A stretch of 64,000 bases of DNA from Plantactinospora mayteni (GCF_016862935.1 NZ_BONX01000029.1:31592-95591); one strand, 5' to 3'; numbered from the stretch's first letter, positions 1-8,766 are shown. Made by a program: numbers and translations. Notes: generated by a model not told the origin, from the sequence alone.

Positions 1-1173
1 AACGCGGAGCTGGTCGGGCTGGGCCGGTTGCAGACCCTGCTGGTCGACAACTCGATCGAAGAGGTGCACATCCTCGGTTGCGACTCGGTGCGGATCACCC
101 GGCGCGGCGGTGGCGTCGACTGGGCCGAGCCGATCGCCGACAGCGACGAGGAGATGGTGGAGATTCTCCAGGCGGCGGCGCGCCGGGCGGGTGCCACCGA
201 ACGGTCGCTCTCCACCTCGAAGCCCACGCTCGACCTGCAACTGCCGGACGGCAGCCGGCTGGCGGCGGTCTTCCTGGTCAGCCACCGCCCGTACGCGGTG
301 ATCCGGAAGCACAACACCATCGAGGTGACCCTCGACGAGATCTCCGGTGGCCGGGCCGACCTGGACGAGATGCTCGACGGGCTGATCCGGGACTTCCTGC
401 GCGCGGCGATGCGGGCCGGGCTGAACATCATGGTCGCCGGGCTGGCCGGGGCGGGCAAGACCACGGTGATCCGGGCGCTGATGGACGAGATCCCGGCCGA
501 CGAGCCGTACGTGCTGCTGGAGGAGAGCCGGGAACTGCTGCCGGCCCGGCGGGGGCGCAAGCACCGGGCGGTGATGAGCTTCGAGTCCCGGGAGGGGCAC
601 GGCGACCGGGGGCCGGACGGCCGACCGGCCGGTGAGGTGACGATCGCCGACCTGATTCCGGTGGCGCTGCGGATGGGCGTACTCCGGATCATCGTCGGGG
701 AGGTCCGGTCCCGGGAGATCGTGCCGATGCTCCAGGCGATGACCACCAGCCGGGGTTCGATGTGCACGATCCACGCCCGTACCCCGGCCGGGGTCAGCGA
801 ACGGATCATCGAGTTGGCGCTGTCGCACGGCCGGGAGATGACCGTCGAGCAGGCCCGGCGGATGGCCGGGAACGCACTCGACCTGATCGTCTACGTGACC
901 ATCGAGGACGAGACCGCGATCGGTGGCCGCAAGCACCGGTTCGTCTCGCACGTCGAGGAGGTCATCGGGGTCGGCGAGGGCAACCGGATCACCACGACCA
1001 CCGTCTTCGGCCCTGGGCCGGACGGCCGGGCGGTCCCCCGCCACCTGCCGGAACGGGTCCGCGACCAGTTGCTCCGGGTCGGGTACGACGCGCGGCTGCT
1101 GACCCGCTACATCGAGGCGGCTACGGGCGCGTGGCGGCGGCCTCGGCACAGTCGGCTCGGGCGGCCGGCATGA
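1..1173 (+). CDS. CpaF/TadA-family secretion ATPase, 5' end outside the window
   Basis: This is the motor ATPase that powers Tad/Flp pilus assembly from the cytoplasmic face of the membrane. The frame is open from base 1, so the N-terminus lies beyond the left edge; the codon at 28 (TTG) is only the first start-like codon and probably not the true start. A Walker A loop, GLAGAGKTT, is encoded near 436-462, and a Walker B-like segment, RIIVGEVRS, near 679-705. Histidine-rich and Arg-rich stretches after it fit the CpaF family. It heads a run of Tad genes on the same strand. The stop codon lies inside the first copy of a 30-bp tandem repeat. The family call is secure; substrate and pilus type are inferred. 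Confidence 0.9.
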   Translation, partial: NAELVGLGRLQTLLVDNSIEEVHILGCDSVRITRRGGGVDWAEPIADSDEEMVEILQAAARRAGATERSLSTSKPTLDLQLPDGSRLAAVFLVSHRPYAVIRKHNTIEVTLDEISGGRADLDEMLDGLIRDFLRAAMRAGLNIMVAGLAGAGKTTVIRALMDEIPADEPYVLLEESRELLPARRGRKHRAVMSFESREGHGDRGPDGRPAGEVTIADLIPVALRMGVLRIIVGEVRSREIVPMLQAMTTSRGSMCTIHARTPAGVSERIIELALSHGREMTVEQARRMAGNALDLIVYVTIEDETAIGGRKHRFVSHVEEVIGVGEGNRITTTTVFGPGPDGRAVPRHLPERVRDQLLRVGYDARLLTRYIEAATGAWRRPRHSRLGRPA

Positions 1174-1250
1174 GGGGCGGCGGGCTTGTGGTGGCCGGCA
1201 TGGGGGACGGCCAACTTGCGGCGGCCGACATGGGGGACGGCCAGCTTGTG
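1161..1250. repeat. Three tandem 30-bp units across the 3' end of the ATPase gene
   Basis: Units lie at 1161-1190, 1191-1220 and 1221-1250. The first contains the TGA stop (1171-1173). In the second and third units the equivalent codon reads TGG, so the array seems to have grown by duplication of the gene end. Confidence 0.85.
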
Positions 1251-1277
1251 GGCTCAGGTCCGGCTGCGCGGGGCTGG

Positions 1278-1345
1278 GTCGGGCCTGCCGTGCCCGGCTC
1301 CGGGCGGTCAGGCTTGATCCCTCCGCCGGGCACGGCAGGCCCGAC
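1278..1345. promoter_or_regulatory. 21-bp perfect inverted repeat between the ATPase and TadB-like genes
   Basis: Bases 1278-1298 and 1325-1345 are exact reverse complements and enclose a 26-base loop (1299-1324). No T-tract follows. It lies within the operon, so it could be an RNA processing or attenuation hairpin that adjusts expression of the motor against the downstream genes, or a palindromic insertion. Function is not known. Confidence 0.75.
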
Positions 1346-1390
1346 CTCGGTGGTGCCGGTCGCGGGCTGCCCGCCGGGTCCGGGGGTGGT

Positions 1391-2296
1391 GTGGTGACGC
1401 TGCCGTCGAACATCGAGCTGATCGCCGTACTCTCCGGGATCGCGTGTGCCGGTGGGCTGGTACTGGTGGTCGTGGCGCTGGTCGGGACGAAGCGGCCGGC
1501 CCGGCCGATGCGGGAATCGGGGCTGCGTCGGCTCTGGCTCGGCTCCGGGACGAGTGCCCGGGAGCGGCGGGCGCACCAGACGCTGCTGGTCGGGGCGATC
1601 CTGGCCGGGGCGGTGGCGTTCCTGCTCACCGGGCTGCCGGTGGTCGGGCTGCTGGTCGCCGTCGCGGTGCCGGGCGTGCCGTGGCTGCTCGGCACCGGTC
1701 GGGCCGAACGGCGGGCGATCAACCGGATCGAGGCGATCGGCGAGTGGACCCGCCGGCTGAAGGACGTCTCCGGCACCGGCCAGGGCCTCCAGCAGGCGAT
1801 CATCGGTACGGTCGCGACCGCACCCGAGCAGGTCGACGAGGAGGTACGCCTGCTCGCCGCCCGGCTGGCGGCCGGCTGGCAGGCTCGGGCCGCGCTGCTG
1901 GCGTTCGCCGAGGAGATCGGTGACCCGGTCTGCGACCAGGTGGTGGCGGCGCTGATCCTGCACCTGACCGACCGGGGCGAGCGGTTGGGCGACGTACTCG
2001 GGGCGATCGCCTCGGCGGCGGCGGCCGAGGTGGTGACCCGGCGGGAGGTGGAGGCGAAGCGGGCGCAGCCCCGGTTCGCGGTGCGCTTCCTGACCGGGAT
2101 GACCCTGCTGGTCCTGGCGTACGGGTTGGTGAACCCGGACTACATGGAGCCGTACGGGACGCCGGACGGGCAGTTGGTGATGGTGCTGCTCGGTTCCGCC
2201 TTCGTCGCCCTGCTCGCCTGGGTACGGGCGATGAGCCTGCCGCCCCGACCGGCCCGGTTCCTCGCCCCGCCGGACCGCGAGGAGGCGCTCAGATGA
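1391..2296 (+). CDS. TadB-like type II secretion system F-family membrane protein
   Basis: A 301-residue inner-membrane platform protein of the Tad apparatus. It begins with a hydrophobic helix (about residues 8-28), has a second hydrophobic pair near residues 60-100, a soluble helical middle rich in Arg/Glu with the T2SSF-type sequence, and a pair of membrane helices at the C-terminal end (about 235-280). The GTG at 1391 is the start; a second GTG follows directly. It follows the ATPase after a 217-base spacer, and its stop overlaps the start of the next gene by ATGA (2293-2296), which implies translational coupling. TadB versus TadC is assigned by order only. Confidence 0.82.
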   Translation: MVTLPSNIELIAVLSGIACAGGLVLVVVALVGTKRPARPMRESGLRRLWLGSGTSARERRAHQTLLVGAILAGAVAFLLTGLPVVGLLVAVAVPGVPWLLGTGRAERRAINRIEAIGEWTRRLKDVSGTGQGLQQAIIGTVATAPEQVDEEVRLLAARLAAGWQARAALLAFAEEIGDPVCDQVVAALILHLTDRGERLGDVLGAIASAAAAEVVTRREVEAKRAQPRFAVRFLTGMTLLVLAYGLVNPDYMEPYGTPDGQLVMVLLGSAFVALLAWVRAMSLPPRPARFLAPPDREEALR

Positions 2297-3165
2297 TCCT
2301 GAACTGGTACCTGACGTTCGGGGTGCTCGGTGGGGCTGCGGTCGGGTTCGGACTGTTCCTGCTGGTTCGGGAGGCGTTGCCGGCGACTCCGGCGCTCGGT
2401 CCGGCGTTGCGTCGGCTGCACCAGCCGGCCGGGTTGAGCCGGCCGACCCGGGCTTCCCGCCGCGACCTCGAATGGCTGGCCGGGGCGGCTCGCTGGCTGC
2501 GTCCGCCGCACCGGCAGCTCGCGCTGATCGGGCAGTCGCCGGAGCAGTACACGCTGTCGCTGCTGCTCTCCGGGTTGGTCGGGCTGGCCACGCCGGCGGT
2601 GTCGACCGCGATCCTCTTCGTCGCCGGGATCCGGCTGCCGTTCGTGGTGCCGACCGTCGGCGCCCTCGGCTTCGCGCTGCTCTGCGTCCTGCTGGCGCAC
2701 CGGAGCGTACTGGTGAAGGCGGAGCGGGCCCGGCGCGAGTTCCGGCAGGCCGTCTGCGCCTACCTGGATCTGGTCGCCCTGCAACTGTCGGCCGCGCACG
2801 GGCCGGTGCAGGCGCTGGAGCGGGCGGCCGAGGTCTGCGACGGCTGGGTCTTCGAGCGGATCCGGGAGGCGCTGCGGCTGGCCCAGCTCCAGATGCACTC
2901 GCCCTGGGACGAGCTGCGCGAACTGGCCGAGAAGATCGGCATCCCGGAACTCGGTGACGTCGGGGCGATCATGCAGTCCTCCGGTACCGAGGGCGCACAG
3001 GTACACGACTCGCTGCGGGGTCGGGCCGACTCGCTGCGCGACCAGATCCGGACCGACAACCTGGCCCGGGCCGAGGCGGTGACCAGTCGGCTGGACGTAC
3101 CGGGCGCGCTGCTGGTCTTCGTACTCGTCGGCTTCGTCCTCTATCCGTTCGTGGCCCGGATCTGA
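2293..3165 (+). CDS. TadC-like type II secretion system F-family membrane protein
   Basis: A 290-residue second platform protein of the Tad system. There is an N-terminal membrane helix (residues 5-25), a hydrophobic hairpin at about 90-140, the T2SSF cytoplasmic helical domain around 140-250, and a final helix ending in an Arg-Ile C-terminus. It starts with an ATG that overlaps the previous stop by four bases, and the next gene follows after 34 bases. TadB and TadC usually work as a pair around the ATPase, and the order here agrees. Confidence 0.82.
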   Translation: MILNWYLTFGVLGGAAVGFGLFLLVREALPATPALGPALRRLHQPAGLSRPTRASRRDLEWLAGAARWLRPPHRQLALIGQSPEQYTLSLLLSGLVGLATPAVSTAILFVAGIRLPFVVPTVGALGFALLCVLLAHRSVLVKAERARREFRQAVCAYLDLVALQLSAAHGPVQALERAAEVCDGWVFERIREALRLAQLQMHSPWDELRELAEKIGIPELGDVGAIMQSSGTEGAQVHDSLRGRADSLRDQIRTDNLARAEAVTSRLDVPGALLVFVLVGFVLYPFVARI

Positions 3166-3199
3166 CCCCGAACCACCGTTGCACTGAAGGGAGACCGCA

Positions 3200-3433
3200 A
3201 TGTCGATCATCAACTACCTGCACATTGCGCTCGTCGTGCGGATCGCCGAGCTGCGCCGTACCGGTGAGGGGGACCGGGGTGACAGCCCGGTCCCGACCGC
3301 GGTGATCATCTTTGGCCTGGTGGCCGCGGCCCTGGCGGTCACCGTCGCCGTGTCGCGAAGCGTCACGGACTGGATGGACGCGATTCCGGAGCCGGGCGGT
3401 GGCGCGGACACCGGCGGACTGCCGCAGGAGTAG
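3200..3433 (+). CDS. Small membrane protein, possible Flp pilin
   Basis: A 77-residue protein with one hydrophobic stretch, TAVIIFGLVAAALAVTVAV, at about residues 33-51, after a charged segment ending in a Gly-Asp-Ser-Pro sequence. Its position between the TadC-like and TadE-like genes and its size suggest a Flp-type pilin or pilin-like subunit. However, the classical Glu-Tyr at mature positions 5-6 is not present, so prepilin processing is uncertain. A purine-rich GAAGGGAGA lies about 8 bases before the ATG. The pilin role is inferred from context. Confidence 0.6.
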   Translation: MSIINYLHIALVVRIAELRRTGEGDRGDSPVPTAVIIFGLVAAALAVTVAVSRSVTDWMDAIPEPGGGADTGGLPQE

Positions 3434-3436
3434 TCC

Positions 3437-3925
3437 GTGCCACGACCGCCGCGCGTCCGCATCCGGCACCGGGTCCCGGCGACGACGGCCGGGAGCCGGT
3501 GGCGCCGGATCGTCGGCCCGGACCGGCTGGTCGGTGCGGAGCGGGACCGGGGTGCCAACCCGGTCGAACTGGCCGTGCTGATGCCGGCCATCCTGATCCT
3601 GCTGCTCGCCTCGATCCAGGCCGCCGCCTGGTTCATCGCCCGGTCCACCGCGCTGAACGCCGCCCAGTCCGCGGTGAGCGCGCAGCGCGCCTACCAGGCC
3701 GAGCCGGGGGTGGGACAGCAGCGCGCCGAGGACTTCCTGGAGCGGGCCGGTGACTGGCTGGTCCGCTGGGAGGTCACGGTCACCGTTCCGGAGCCGGACG
3801 ACACGCAGGTGAGCGCCACCGTCACCGGGGAGCCGCTCCGGGTGGTGCCGCTGATCTCGTTGCCGCCGATCAGCGAGACCGCCTCCGGCACGGTGGAGCG
3901 GTTCACCGACGAGGAGGCGCCGTGA
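3437..3925 (+). CDS. TadE-like pseudopilin
   Basis: A 162-residue protein. It has an Arg-rich N-terminus, then the TadE-type membrane segment: GANPVELAVLMPAILILLLA at about residues 36-55, with the typical Glu at the head of the helix. An extracellular domain of about 100 residues follows. It starts with GTG four bases after the previous stop, and its stop overlaps the next start (GTGA, 3922-3925). TadE proteins are minor pilins, processed like Flp, and needed for pilus assembly. Confidence 0.8.
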   Translation: MPRPPRVRIRHRVPATTAGSRWRRIVGPDRLVGAERDRGANPVELAVLMPAILILLLASIQAAAWFIARSTALNAAQSAVSAQRAYQAEPGVGQQRAEDFLERAGDWLVRWEVTVTVPEPDDTQVSATVTGEPLRVVPLISLPPISETASGTVERFTDEEAP

Positions 3926-4470
3926 CAGGCGCGGGTGTGCTGCGGGGGGCGCGCGGCCGGGACCGGGGCTCGGTCTCGGTGGAGACCGCGATCCTCACCC
4001 CGGCCTTCCTGGCCCTGGTCGCGCTGGCCGGGGTCGCCGGCCGGACCGCCGTCGCGCACGAGGCGATCGAGGTCGCCGCGCACGACGCCGCCCGGGCCGC
4101 CTCGATCTCGCGTACGGCGGGCGACGGGCGGGACGCGGCACGGGCGGCGGTGCTGAGCCGGCTCGACGCGGAGGGGCTCGCCTGCTCGGACGAGCCCGAG
4201 TTGGACTTCGCCGGTACGGTCAACGGCCAGCGGGCCGGCTTCGACGAGGTGTACGTCACCGGACTCGGCACCGATGCCTCGGTGGTGGTCACGGTCACCT
4301 GCGACGTCTCCGTACGGGACCTGCGGATGCCGCTGCTGCCGGGGGTACGGACGTACAGCACCGTCGAGGCGACGTTCGCATCTCCACTGGACCGCTACCG
4401 TGGCCGGGCTCTCGGGTTCGGATTTTCCGAAGCGCCCACCACGGCGAACCCGAGTACTGGTGGTGCGTGA
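3922..4470 (+). CDS. TadE/TadG-like pseudopilin
   Basis: A 182-residue protein with the TadE signature helix early: RGSVSVETAILTPAFLALVA at about residues 13-32. The extracellular part contains two Cys residues (CSDE and VTCDVS) that may form a disulfide. It is coupled to the upstream gene by a GTGA overlap and to the downstream one by another overlap (4467-4470). Two consecutive TadE-like genes followed by a TadG-like one is a common arrangement in actinomycete Tad loci. Confidence 0.8.
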   Translation: MTGAGVLRGARGRDRGSVSVETAILTPAFLALVALAGVAGRTAVAHEAIEVAAHDAARAASISRTAGDGRDAARAAVLSRLDAEGLACSDEPELDFAGTVNGQRAGFDEVYVTGLGTDASVVVTVTCDVSVRDLRMPLLPGVRTYSTVEATFASPLDRYRGRALGFGFSEAPTTANPSTGGA

Positions 4471-5051
4471 TGAGCGCAGCGCCGGGTTCGCCGGCCACCT
4501 CGATGGCCACCGCTTCCGGTCGACGTCTGTCTCCTCGACGAGCGGCGTCACATGGCGAGATCTTGACGACTTGTTCTCGCTCCAGCAGCAACAACTCGTC
4601 AAGATCTACTTTCCCGGTGGTGCCGGCGGTCGGGCCGGACGCGGGGCGGGTCAGCCTGTTCCTTGCGGTCGCGCTGATCGGCGTACTCGCGATCATCGGG
4701 CTGGCGTACGACGGTGCCGGCCAGCTCCGCACGATGCAGCGCGCCGACAACCTGGCGGCCGAGGCGGCCCGGGCCGGCGGCCAGGCGATCGACCTGGGGC
4801 AGCTACTCCTCGACGGCACCACCCTGCTGGACCAGGCCGCGGCCCGGACCGCGGTCGGCAACTACCTCGCGAGCGTGGACGGCGTCGAGCGTTGGGACGT
4901 GGACTTCGCGGTCGCCGGGGACAACTCCACCCTGACGGTCGACCTCGAACTCGACTACGACACGGTCTTCCTCGACCTGTTCGGTTTCGCCGACAACATC
5001 ACGGTGCCCGGTACGGCCACCGCGACACTCCTCACCACGACGAACCGCTGA
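4467..5051 (+). CDS. TadG-like pilus-associated protein with an unusual N-terminal insert
   Basis: A 194-residue protein. The conserved part starts near residue 60: a membrane helix, VSLFLAVALIGVLAIIGLAY, followed by GAGQLRTMQRADNLAAEAAR, as expected for TadG-type proteins. The first 60 residues are Ser/Arg-rich with no recognisable domain. DNA for residues about 31-47 is a large palindrome (4558-4607) less GC-rich than its surroundings. The GTG at 4467 overlaps the upstream stop. The true start could instead lie after the palindrome. Role in secretion of pilus material is inferred from context. Confidence 0.72.
   Translation: MMSAAPGSPATSMATASGRRLSPRRAASHGEILTTCSRSSSNNSSRSTFPVVPAVGPDAGRVSLFLAVALIGVLAIIGLAYDGAGQLRTMQRADNLAAEAARAGGQAIDLGQLLLDGTTLLDQAAARTAVGNYLASVDGVERWDVDFAVAGDNSTLTVDLELDYDTVFLDLFGFADNITVPGTATATLLTTTNR
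4558..4607. repeat. 18-bp palindrome inside the TadG-like gene
   Basis: Arms at 4558-4575 and 4590-4607 pair at 17 of 18 positions around a 14-base loop. The outer sequence is AGATCTTGACGA. The arms are AT-richer than the gene and are translated as Ser/Asn-rich sequence. It looks like an inserted palindromic element that kept the frame open. Confidence 0.8.
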
Positions 5052-5066
5052 ATAGGGGGCATAGCC

Positions 5067-6284
5067 ATGCCTGCATCCCGGGCGGCCCGCCGGGCCGGCC
5101 AGTTCTGCACCGGGCTCGGGGCGTTGATCGTCCTGATCGGACTGCTGGTCGGCGCGCCCCTGGCGCTGCTGGCGCTGGCCGGCAACCCGCTGCCGGACCA
5201 CGTACCCGGACTCGGCGAGATCGGCACCACGCTGACCAGCCGGGACGACGGTCAGCTCTTCCTCCGAGCGCTGGCGGTCGTCGGCTGGGCCGGCTGGGCC
5301 ACCTTCGCCCTCTCGGTCGTCGTCGAGATCCCGGCCAGGATCCTGCGCCGGCCGGCGATCCGGCTGCCCGGACTCGGCCGCCAGCAACGCTGGGCCGCCA
5401 CCCTGGTCGGCTCGGTGGCGCTGGTTCTGGCGGTCAGCCCGGCTGCCACCGCCGCCAGCACCGTCCTCGGGCCGACGACGACGGCAGCGGCGGCAGTGCC
5501 CCAGCCTCGGATGGCAGGGCAGCCGGGCATGGCAGGGCAGCCGGTGGCCGCAGGGCAGCCCGTGAACGGGGCACAGGTGGTGAGCGTGGGGCAGCCGGTC
5601 AGCGGGGACGGGCCGGCGTCGGGGCCGGCGCCGCACTGGCTGGCGGCGGAGCCGGCGTCCGGACCCGCGCCGCAGTGGCTGGCCGGGAAGCCGCAGGAGC
5701 AGCCGGAGCCGGTCTACCGGGTGGAGAGGGGTGACTACCTGGGGCACATCGCCGGCCGCTACCTCGGCGACTTCGACCGCTACCCCGAGTTGGCCCGGCT
5801 CAACGAGATCCGCGATCCGGACCGGATCCGGCCTGGCCAACTGCTGCACCTGCCGCCGGCCGCCGAGGACCGGGGCGCCCGCCAGCACGCCACCGGGCTG
5901 GTCGCGACCCCGCCGCCGCCGCCCGGCGGATGGCCGGAGAGCGTACCCGTGGATCCGCCGCCGAAGCCCCAGCCGGACGCACCGCAACCGGCGGCGCCGA
6001 AGGCCGGGCAGCCGGACGCACCGCAACGACCGGCCAGTCCGCAACCACCGGCCGACCCGCCGCCCGCCCAGCAGTCCGGTGGTGGTGGTGACGACGGCAG
6101 CACGTACACGATCAGCGCCTCCCGGGCCGGTGAGGTGGAGGAGTTGAACCGGCCGCTCGCGGTCTCGGCGGTGATCGCGGTGGCCAGCATCGTCGGCGCG
6201 CAGATCGGCGCGGTCTTCGGGCTCAGAAACCGCTCGGGCCGTCGGCCATCGCTGCCGAACGGCCGGCACCGCTCGACCGGCTGA
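5067..6284 (+). CDS. LysM-domain membrane protein
   Basis: A 405-residue protein with three hydrophobic segments in the first 140 residues, a Met/Gln/Pro-rich linker containing repeated AGQP units, and a LysM domain at about residues 216-262 (VYRVERGDYLGHIAGRYLGD to RPGQLLHLPP). A Pro-rich linker and a fourth hydrophobic helix near residues 372-392 follow. LysM domains bind the glycan of peptidoglycan. It is the last gene of the Tad run, 15 bases after the previous stop. It may anchor the pilus machine to the wall or belong to the LysM/BTAD regulators often found at such loci, but no BTAD domain is present. Confidence 0.8.
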   Translation: MPASRAARRAGQFCTGLGALIVLIGLLVGAPLALLALAGNPLPDHVPGLGEIGTTLTSRDDGQLFLRALAVVGWAGWATFALSVVVEIPARILRRPAIRLPGLGRQQRWAATLVGSVALVLAVSPAATAASTVLGPTTTAAAAVPQPRMAGQPGMAGQPVAAGQPVNGAQVVSVGQPVSGDGPASGPAPHWLAAEPASGPAPQWLAGKPQEQPEPVYRVERGDYLGHIAGRYLGDFDRYPELARLNEIRDPDRIRPGQLLHLPPAAEDRGARQHATGLVATPPPPPGGWPESVPVDPPPKPQPDAPQPAAPKAGQPDAPQRPASPQPPADPPPAQQSGGGGDDGSTYTISASRAGEVEELNRPLAVSAVIAVASIVGAQIGAVFGLRNRSGRRPSLPNGRHRSTG

Positions 6285-6317
6285 ACAGGAAGTACCGGGA
6301 AACCCGCCGATCCGCCG

Positions 6318-7166
6318 TCAGGGGAGGCGGGTCTGTAGGACGCCGCCGACGACCCGGGTGGGCAGGACCTGCTGGTCGCTGCTGGCCGGGCCGTGCACCA
6401 CCTCGCCGCCGTCCAGCTCGAACGTGCTGCCGTGCCAGGGGCACTTCACGCAGGTACGGCCGTTCTCCCGGACGACCTGGCCGGCGCCGAGCGGGCCGCT
6501 CTGGTGGGCGCACCGCTCCAGCATCACCGTCACGTCGTCGCCGTCCCGGTAGACCACGACCGCGATGTCGTCGATCCGGCGGGTCAGCAGCTTGTTCTGC
6601 GGCAGCGCGGACATGTCCGCCACCGCGTGCCAGCCGTCCTCGATCCGGCGCAGGTCCGGCACCCCCTGGTTGACGCTCGCCGCCTGCTTGTAGGCGAGGT
6701 GCCCGCCGAGGAAGCCGCCGCTGCTGACGGCGGCCAGGCCGAGGTAGCCGAGGGTACGGCCGAGGCCGTGCCGGCCGGTCAGTCGGGCGGCCAGCGAGCC
6801 GGCGTACAGTCCGATGGCCATGCCGTTGGCGAGCGCGTGCACCAGGCCGACCCGCTGCTGCTCGCGGGAGAGCGACCCCCAGTCGTTCCAGCCGGTGATC
6901 GCGGTGGGCAGCGCGGCGGCCGTACCGATCGCCACCAGCGTGGTGGCGGCCCGCCGCTGCTGGGGCATCAGGTCGAGGACCGCCGTACTGAACCAGGCAC
7001 CGATCGGCACCTGCACCAGCGCCGGGTGCAGGGGATGCCCGATCGCCACCCCGTGCAGGATGTCGCGCAGCCGCTGTGGGCGGATCGCCGCCGCGACGAT
7101 CCGCTGGACGCGTTCCGCCGTCCGGTCCAGGCTGGTCGCCTGCTCAAGTCTGGTCAAGGCTCGCAC
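6318..7166 (-). CDS. Rieske 2Fe-2S protein fused to a DUF2231 membrane domain
   Basis: A 282-residue protein. The N-terminal half is a hydrophobic DUF2231-type module with about four helices (residues 45-170). The C-terminal half is a Rieske domain with both metal-binding boxes, CAHQSGPLG and CVKCPWHGSTFELDGG, giving the two Cys and two His ligands. The fold suggests electron transfer at the membrane, perhaps to an oxygenase or a respiratory partner that is not encoded nearby. The GTG at 7166 is the start. It converges on the LysM gene with only 33 bases between them. Confidence 0.88.
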   Translation of the reverse strand: MRALTRLEQATSLDRTAERVQRIVAAAIRPQRLRDILHGVAIGHPLHPALVQVPIGAWFSTAVLDLMPQQRRAATTLVAIGTAAALPTAITGWNDWGSLSREQQRVGLVHALANGMAIGLYAGSLAARLTGRHGLGRTLGYLGLAAVSSGGFLGGHLAYKQAASVNQGVPDLRRIEDGWHAVADMSALPQNKLLTRRIDDIAVVVYRDGDDVTVMLERCAHQSGPLGAGQVVRENGRTCVKCPWHGSTFELDGGEVVHGPASSDQQVLPTRVVGGVLQTRLP

Positions 7167-7273
7167 CGGCCGCGACTTCCCACTTCTGAGCAGGACAAAC
7201 CCGATGTCCTGACGACCGGCCCGACAACCCCCCGAACGGGTTACCCGGACGCCCGCCGGGTAGACCCGCCCAC

Positions 7274-8320
7274 ATGCGGATCGCGATCACCGGAGCCACC
7301 GGCAACGTCGGTACGGCGTTGCTGCGCCGGCTGGCCCGCGAGTCGGACGTCGAGGTGCTCGGCATCGCCCGACGCTGCCCGCCGCCGGGCGCCGGACCGC
7401 CGTACGACGGGGTGCGGTGGCACGCCGCCGACCTCGGTGACCCGGGCTGCCTGCACCCGCTCGCCGAACGGCTGGCCGGGCTGGACGCGGTGGTGCACCT
7501 GGCCTGGCAGATCCAGCCCAGTCATCAGCGGGCGCGGCTGCGCCGGACCAATCTCAACGGCAGCCGGCACGTGGTCAACGCGATGCTGGCGGCCGGGGTA
7601 CCGAAGCTGGTGTACGCCTCGTCGATCGGCACGTACGCACCCGGGCCGAAGGACCGGCGGGTCGACGAGGACTGGCCGGTCTCCGGCGTCGGGCGCTCCG
7701 GTTACAGCGTCGACAAGGCGGCCGTGGAGGCGATGCTCGTCGATGCCGAACGGGACTATCCGGTACTCCGGGTCACCCGCCTGCGGACGGCGCTGGTGCT
7801 CCAGCACGACGCGGGGGCCGAGATCACCCGGTACTTCCTCGGCCGGTTCGCCCCGGTCTCGCTGCTGCTCCGCGCGGGCCGGCTGCCGATGGTGCCGAGG
7901 CACCGGCGGCTCCGGGTCCAGGTGGTGCACGCCGACGACGCCGCCGAGGCGTACCTGCGGGCGCTGCGCAGCGACCGGACCGGGGCGTTCAACATCGCCG
8001 CCGAGCCGGCGGTCGACGGGCCGCTGGTCGCGGCGGAGCTGGGCGGTTGGGCGGCGCCGCTGCCGCTGGGCCTGCTCCGGCTGCTGACCCGGGCCGCCTG
8101 GCGGACCCGGCTGGTACCGGTCGACGAGGGCTGGCTGGAGATGGGCGCGGCGGTACCGCTTCTGGACTGCTCCCGGGCGGAGCGGGAGTTGGGCTGGCGG
8201 CCCCGGCGGGACGCCCGGGAGGCGCTGCGCGACCTGCTGGCCGGGATCGCCACCGGTTCGGGGACGGCCAGCCCGCCGCTGCGGCCGACCGAGCGGGCCA
8301 CCGGCCGCCGGGCGGCCTGA
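7274..8320 (+). CDS. NAD(P)-dependent epimerase/dehydratase, extended SDR family
   Basis: A 348-residue extended SDR enzyme. The Rossmann motif ITGATGNVG lies at residues 5-13, an active-site Ser occurs in VYASSIGTY, and the catalytic YxxxK is YSVDK. The C-terminal third contains the substrate lobe and ends in an Arg-rich tail. Such proteins act on nucleotide sugars or other small carbonyl compounds; the substrate cannot be read from sequence. It is divergent from the Rieske gene, so 7167-7273 probably carries promoters for both. Confidence 0.85.
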   Translation: MRIAITGATGNVGTALLRRLARESDVEVLGIARRCPPPGAGPPYDGVRWHAADLGDPGCLHPLAERLAGLDAVVHLAWQIQPSHQRARLRRTNLNGSRHVVNAMLAAGVPKLVYASSIGTYAPGPKDRRVDEDWPVSGVGRSGYSVDKAAVEAMLVDAERDYPVLRVTRLRTALVLQHDAGAEITRYFLGRFAPVSLLLRAGRLPMVPRHRRLRVQVVHADDAAEAYLRALRSDRTGAFNIAAEPAVDGPLVAAELGGWAAPLPLGLLRLLTRAAWRTRLVPVDEGWLEMGAAVPLLDCSRAERELGWRPRRDAREALRDLLAGIATGSGTASPPLRPTERATGRRAA

Positions 8321-8406
8321 CCCGCCGCGCGGGGGTGGGCCTTTCCGGGGGTACGGGGCGCCAAGAGGCGCCGCCCGAACCCCGACGGATGGCACAGTGG
8401 AGCACC

Positions 8407-8766
8407 ATGGACCGGACTGGGGTGCAGGACTGGATCGCCGGCTACGAGCGGGCCTGGCGTACGCCGGGCACCGAACCACTCTCCGCGCTCTTCACGCCCG
8501 ACGCGAGCTACCTGCCGGGGCCGTACCGGGAGCCGGTGGTCGGCCTGCCGGACATCTCCCTGATGTGGGAGGCCGAGCGGGAGGGCCCGGACGAGGAGTT
8601 CGAGATGACCAGCGGGATCGTCGCGGTGGACGGCAACGTCGGCGTGGCCCGGATCGAGGTTCGGTACGGCACCGGCGAGGAGTTCCGCGACCTCTGGATC
8701 ATGACTTTCGCCGGGGACGGCCCGTGCGCGGCGTTCGAGGAGTGGCCCTTCTCGCCGCCCTCCTGA
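8407..8766 (+). CDS. NTF2-like/SnoaL-type small protein
   Basis: A 119-residue protein with the cone-shaped NTF2-like fold pattern: an N-terminal helix (VQDWIAGYERAWRTPGTE), then FTPDASYLPGPYREPVVG, then alternating strands ending in LWIMTFAGDGP. Members are enzymes such as isomerases and dehydratases, or binding proteins; no function can be assigned. An in-frame ATG at 8389 is an alternative start that adds six residues. It stands alone between the SDR gene and the DUF402 gene. Confidence 0.75.
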   Translation: MDRTGVQDWIAGYERAWRTPGTEPLSALFTPDASYLPGPYREPVVGLPDISLMWEAEREGPDEEFEMTSGIVAVDGNVGVARIEVRYGTGEEFRDLWIMTFAGDGPCAAFEEWPFSPPS

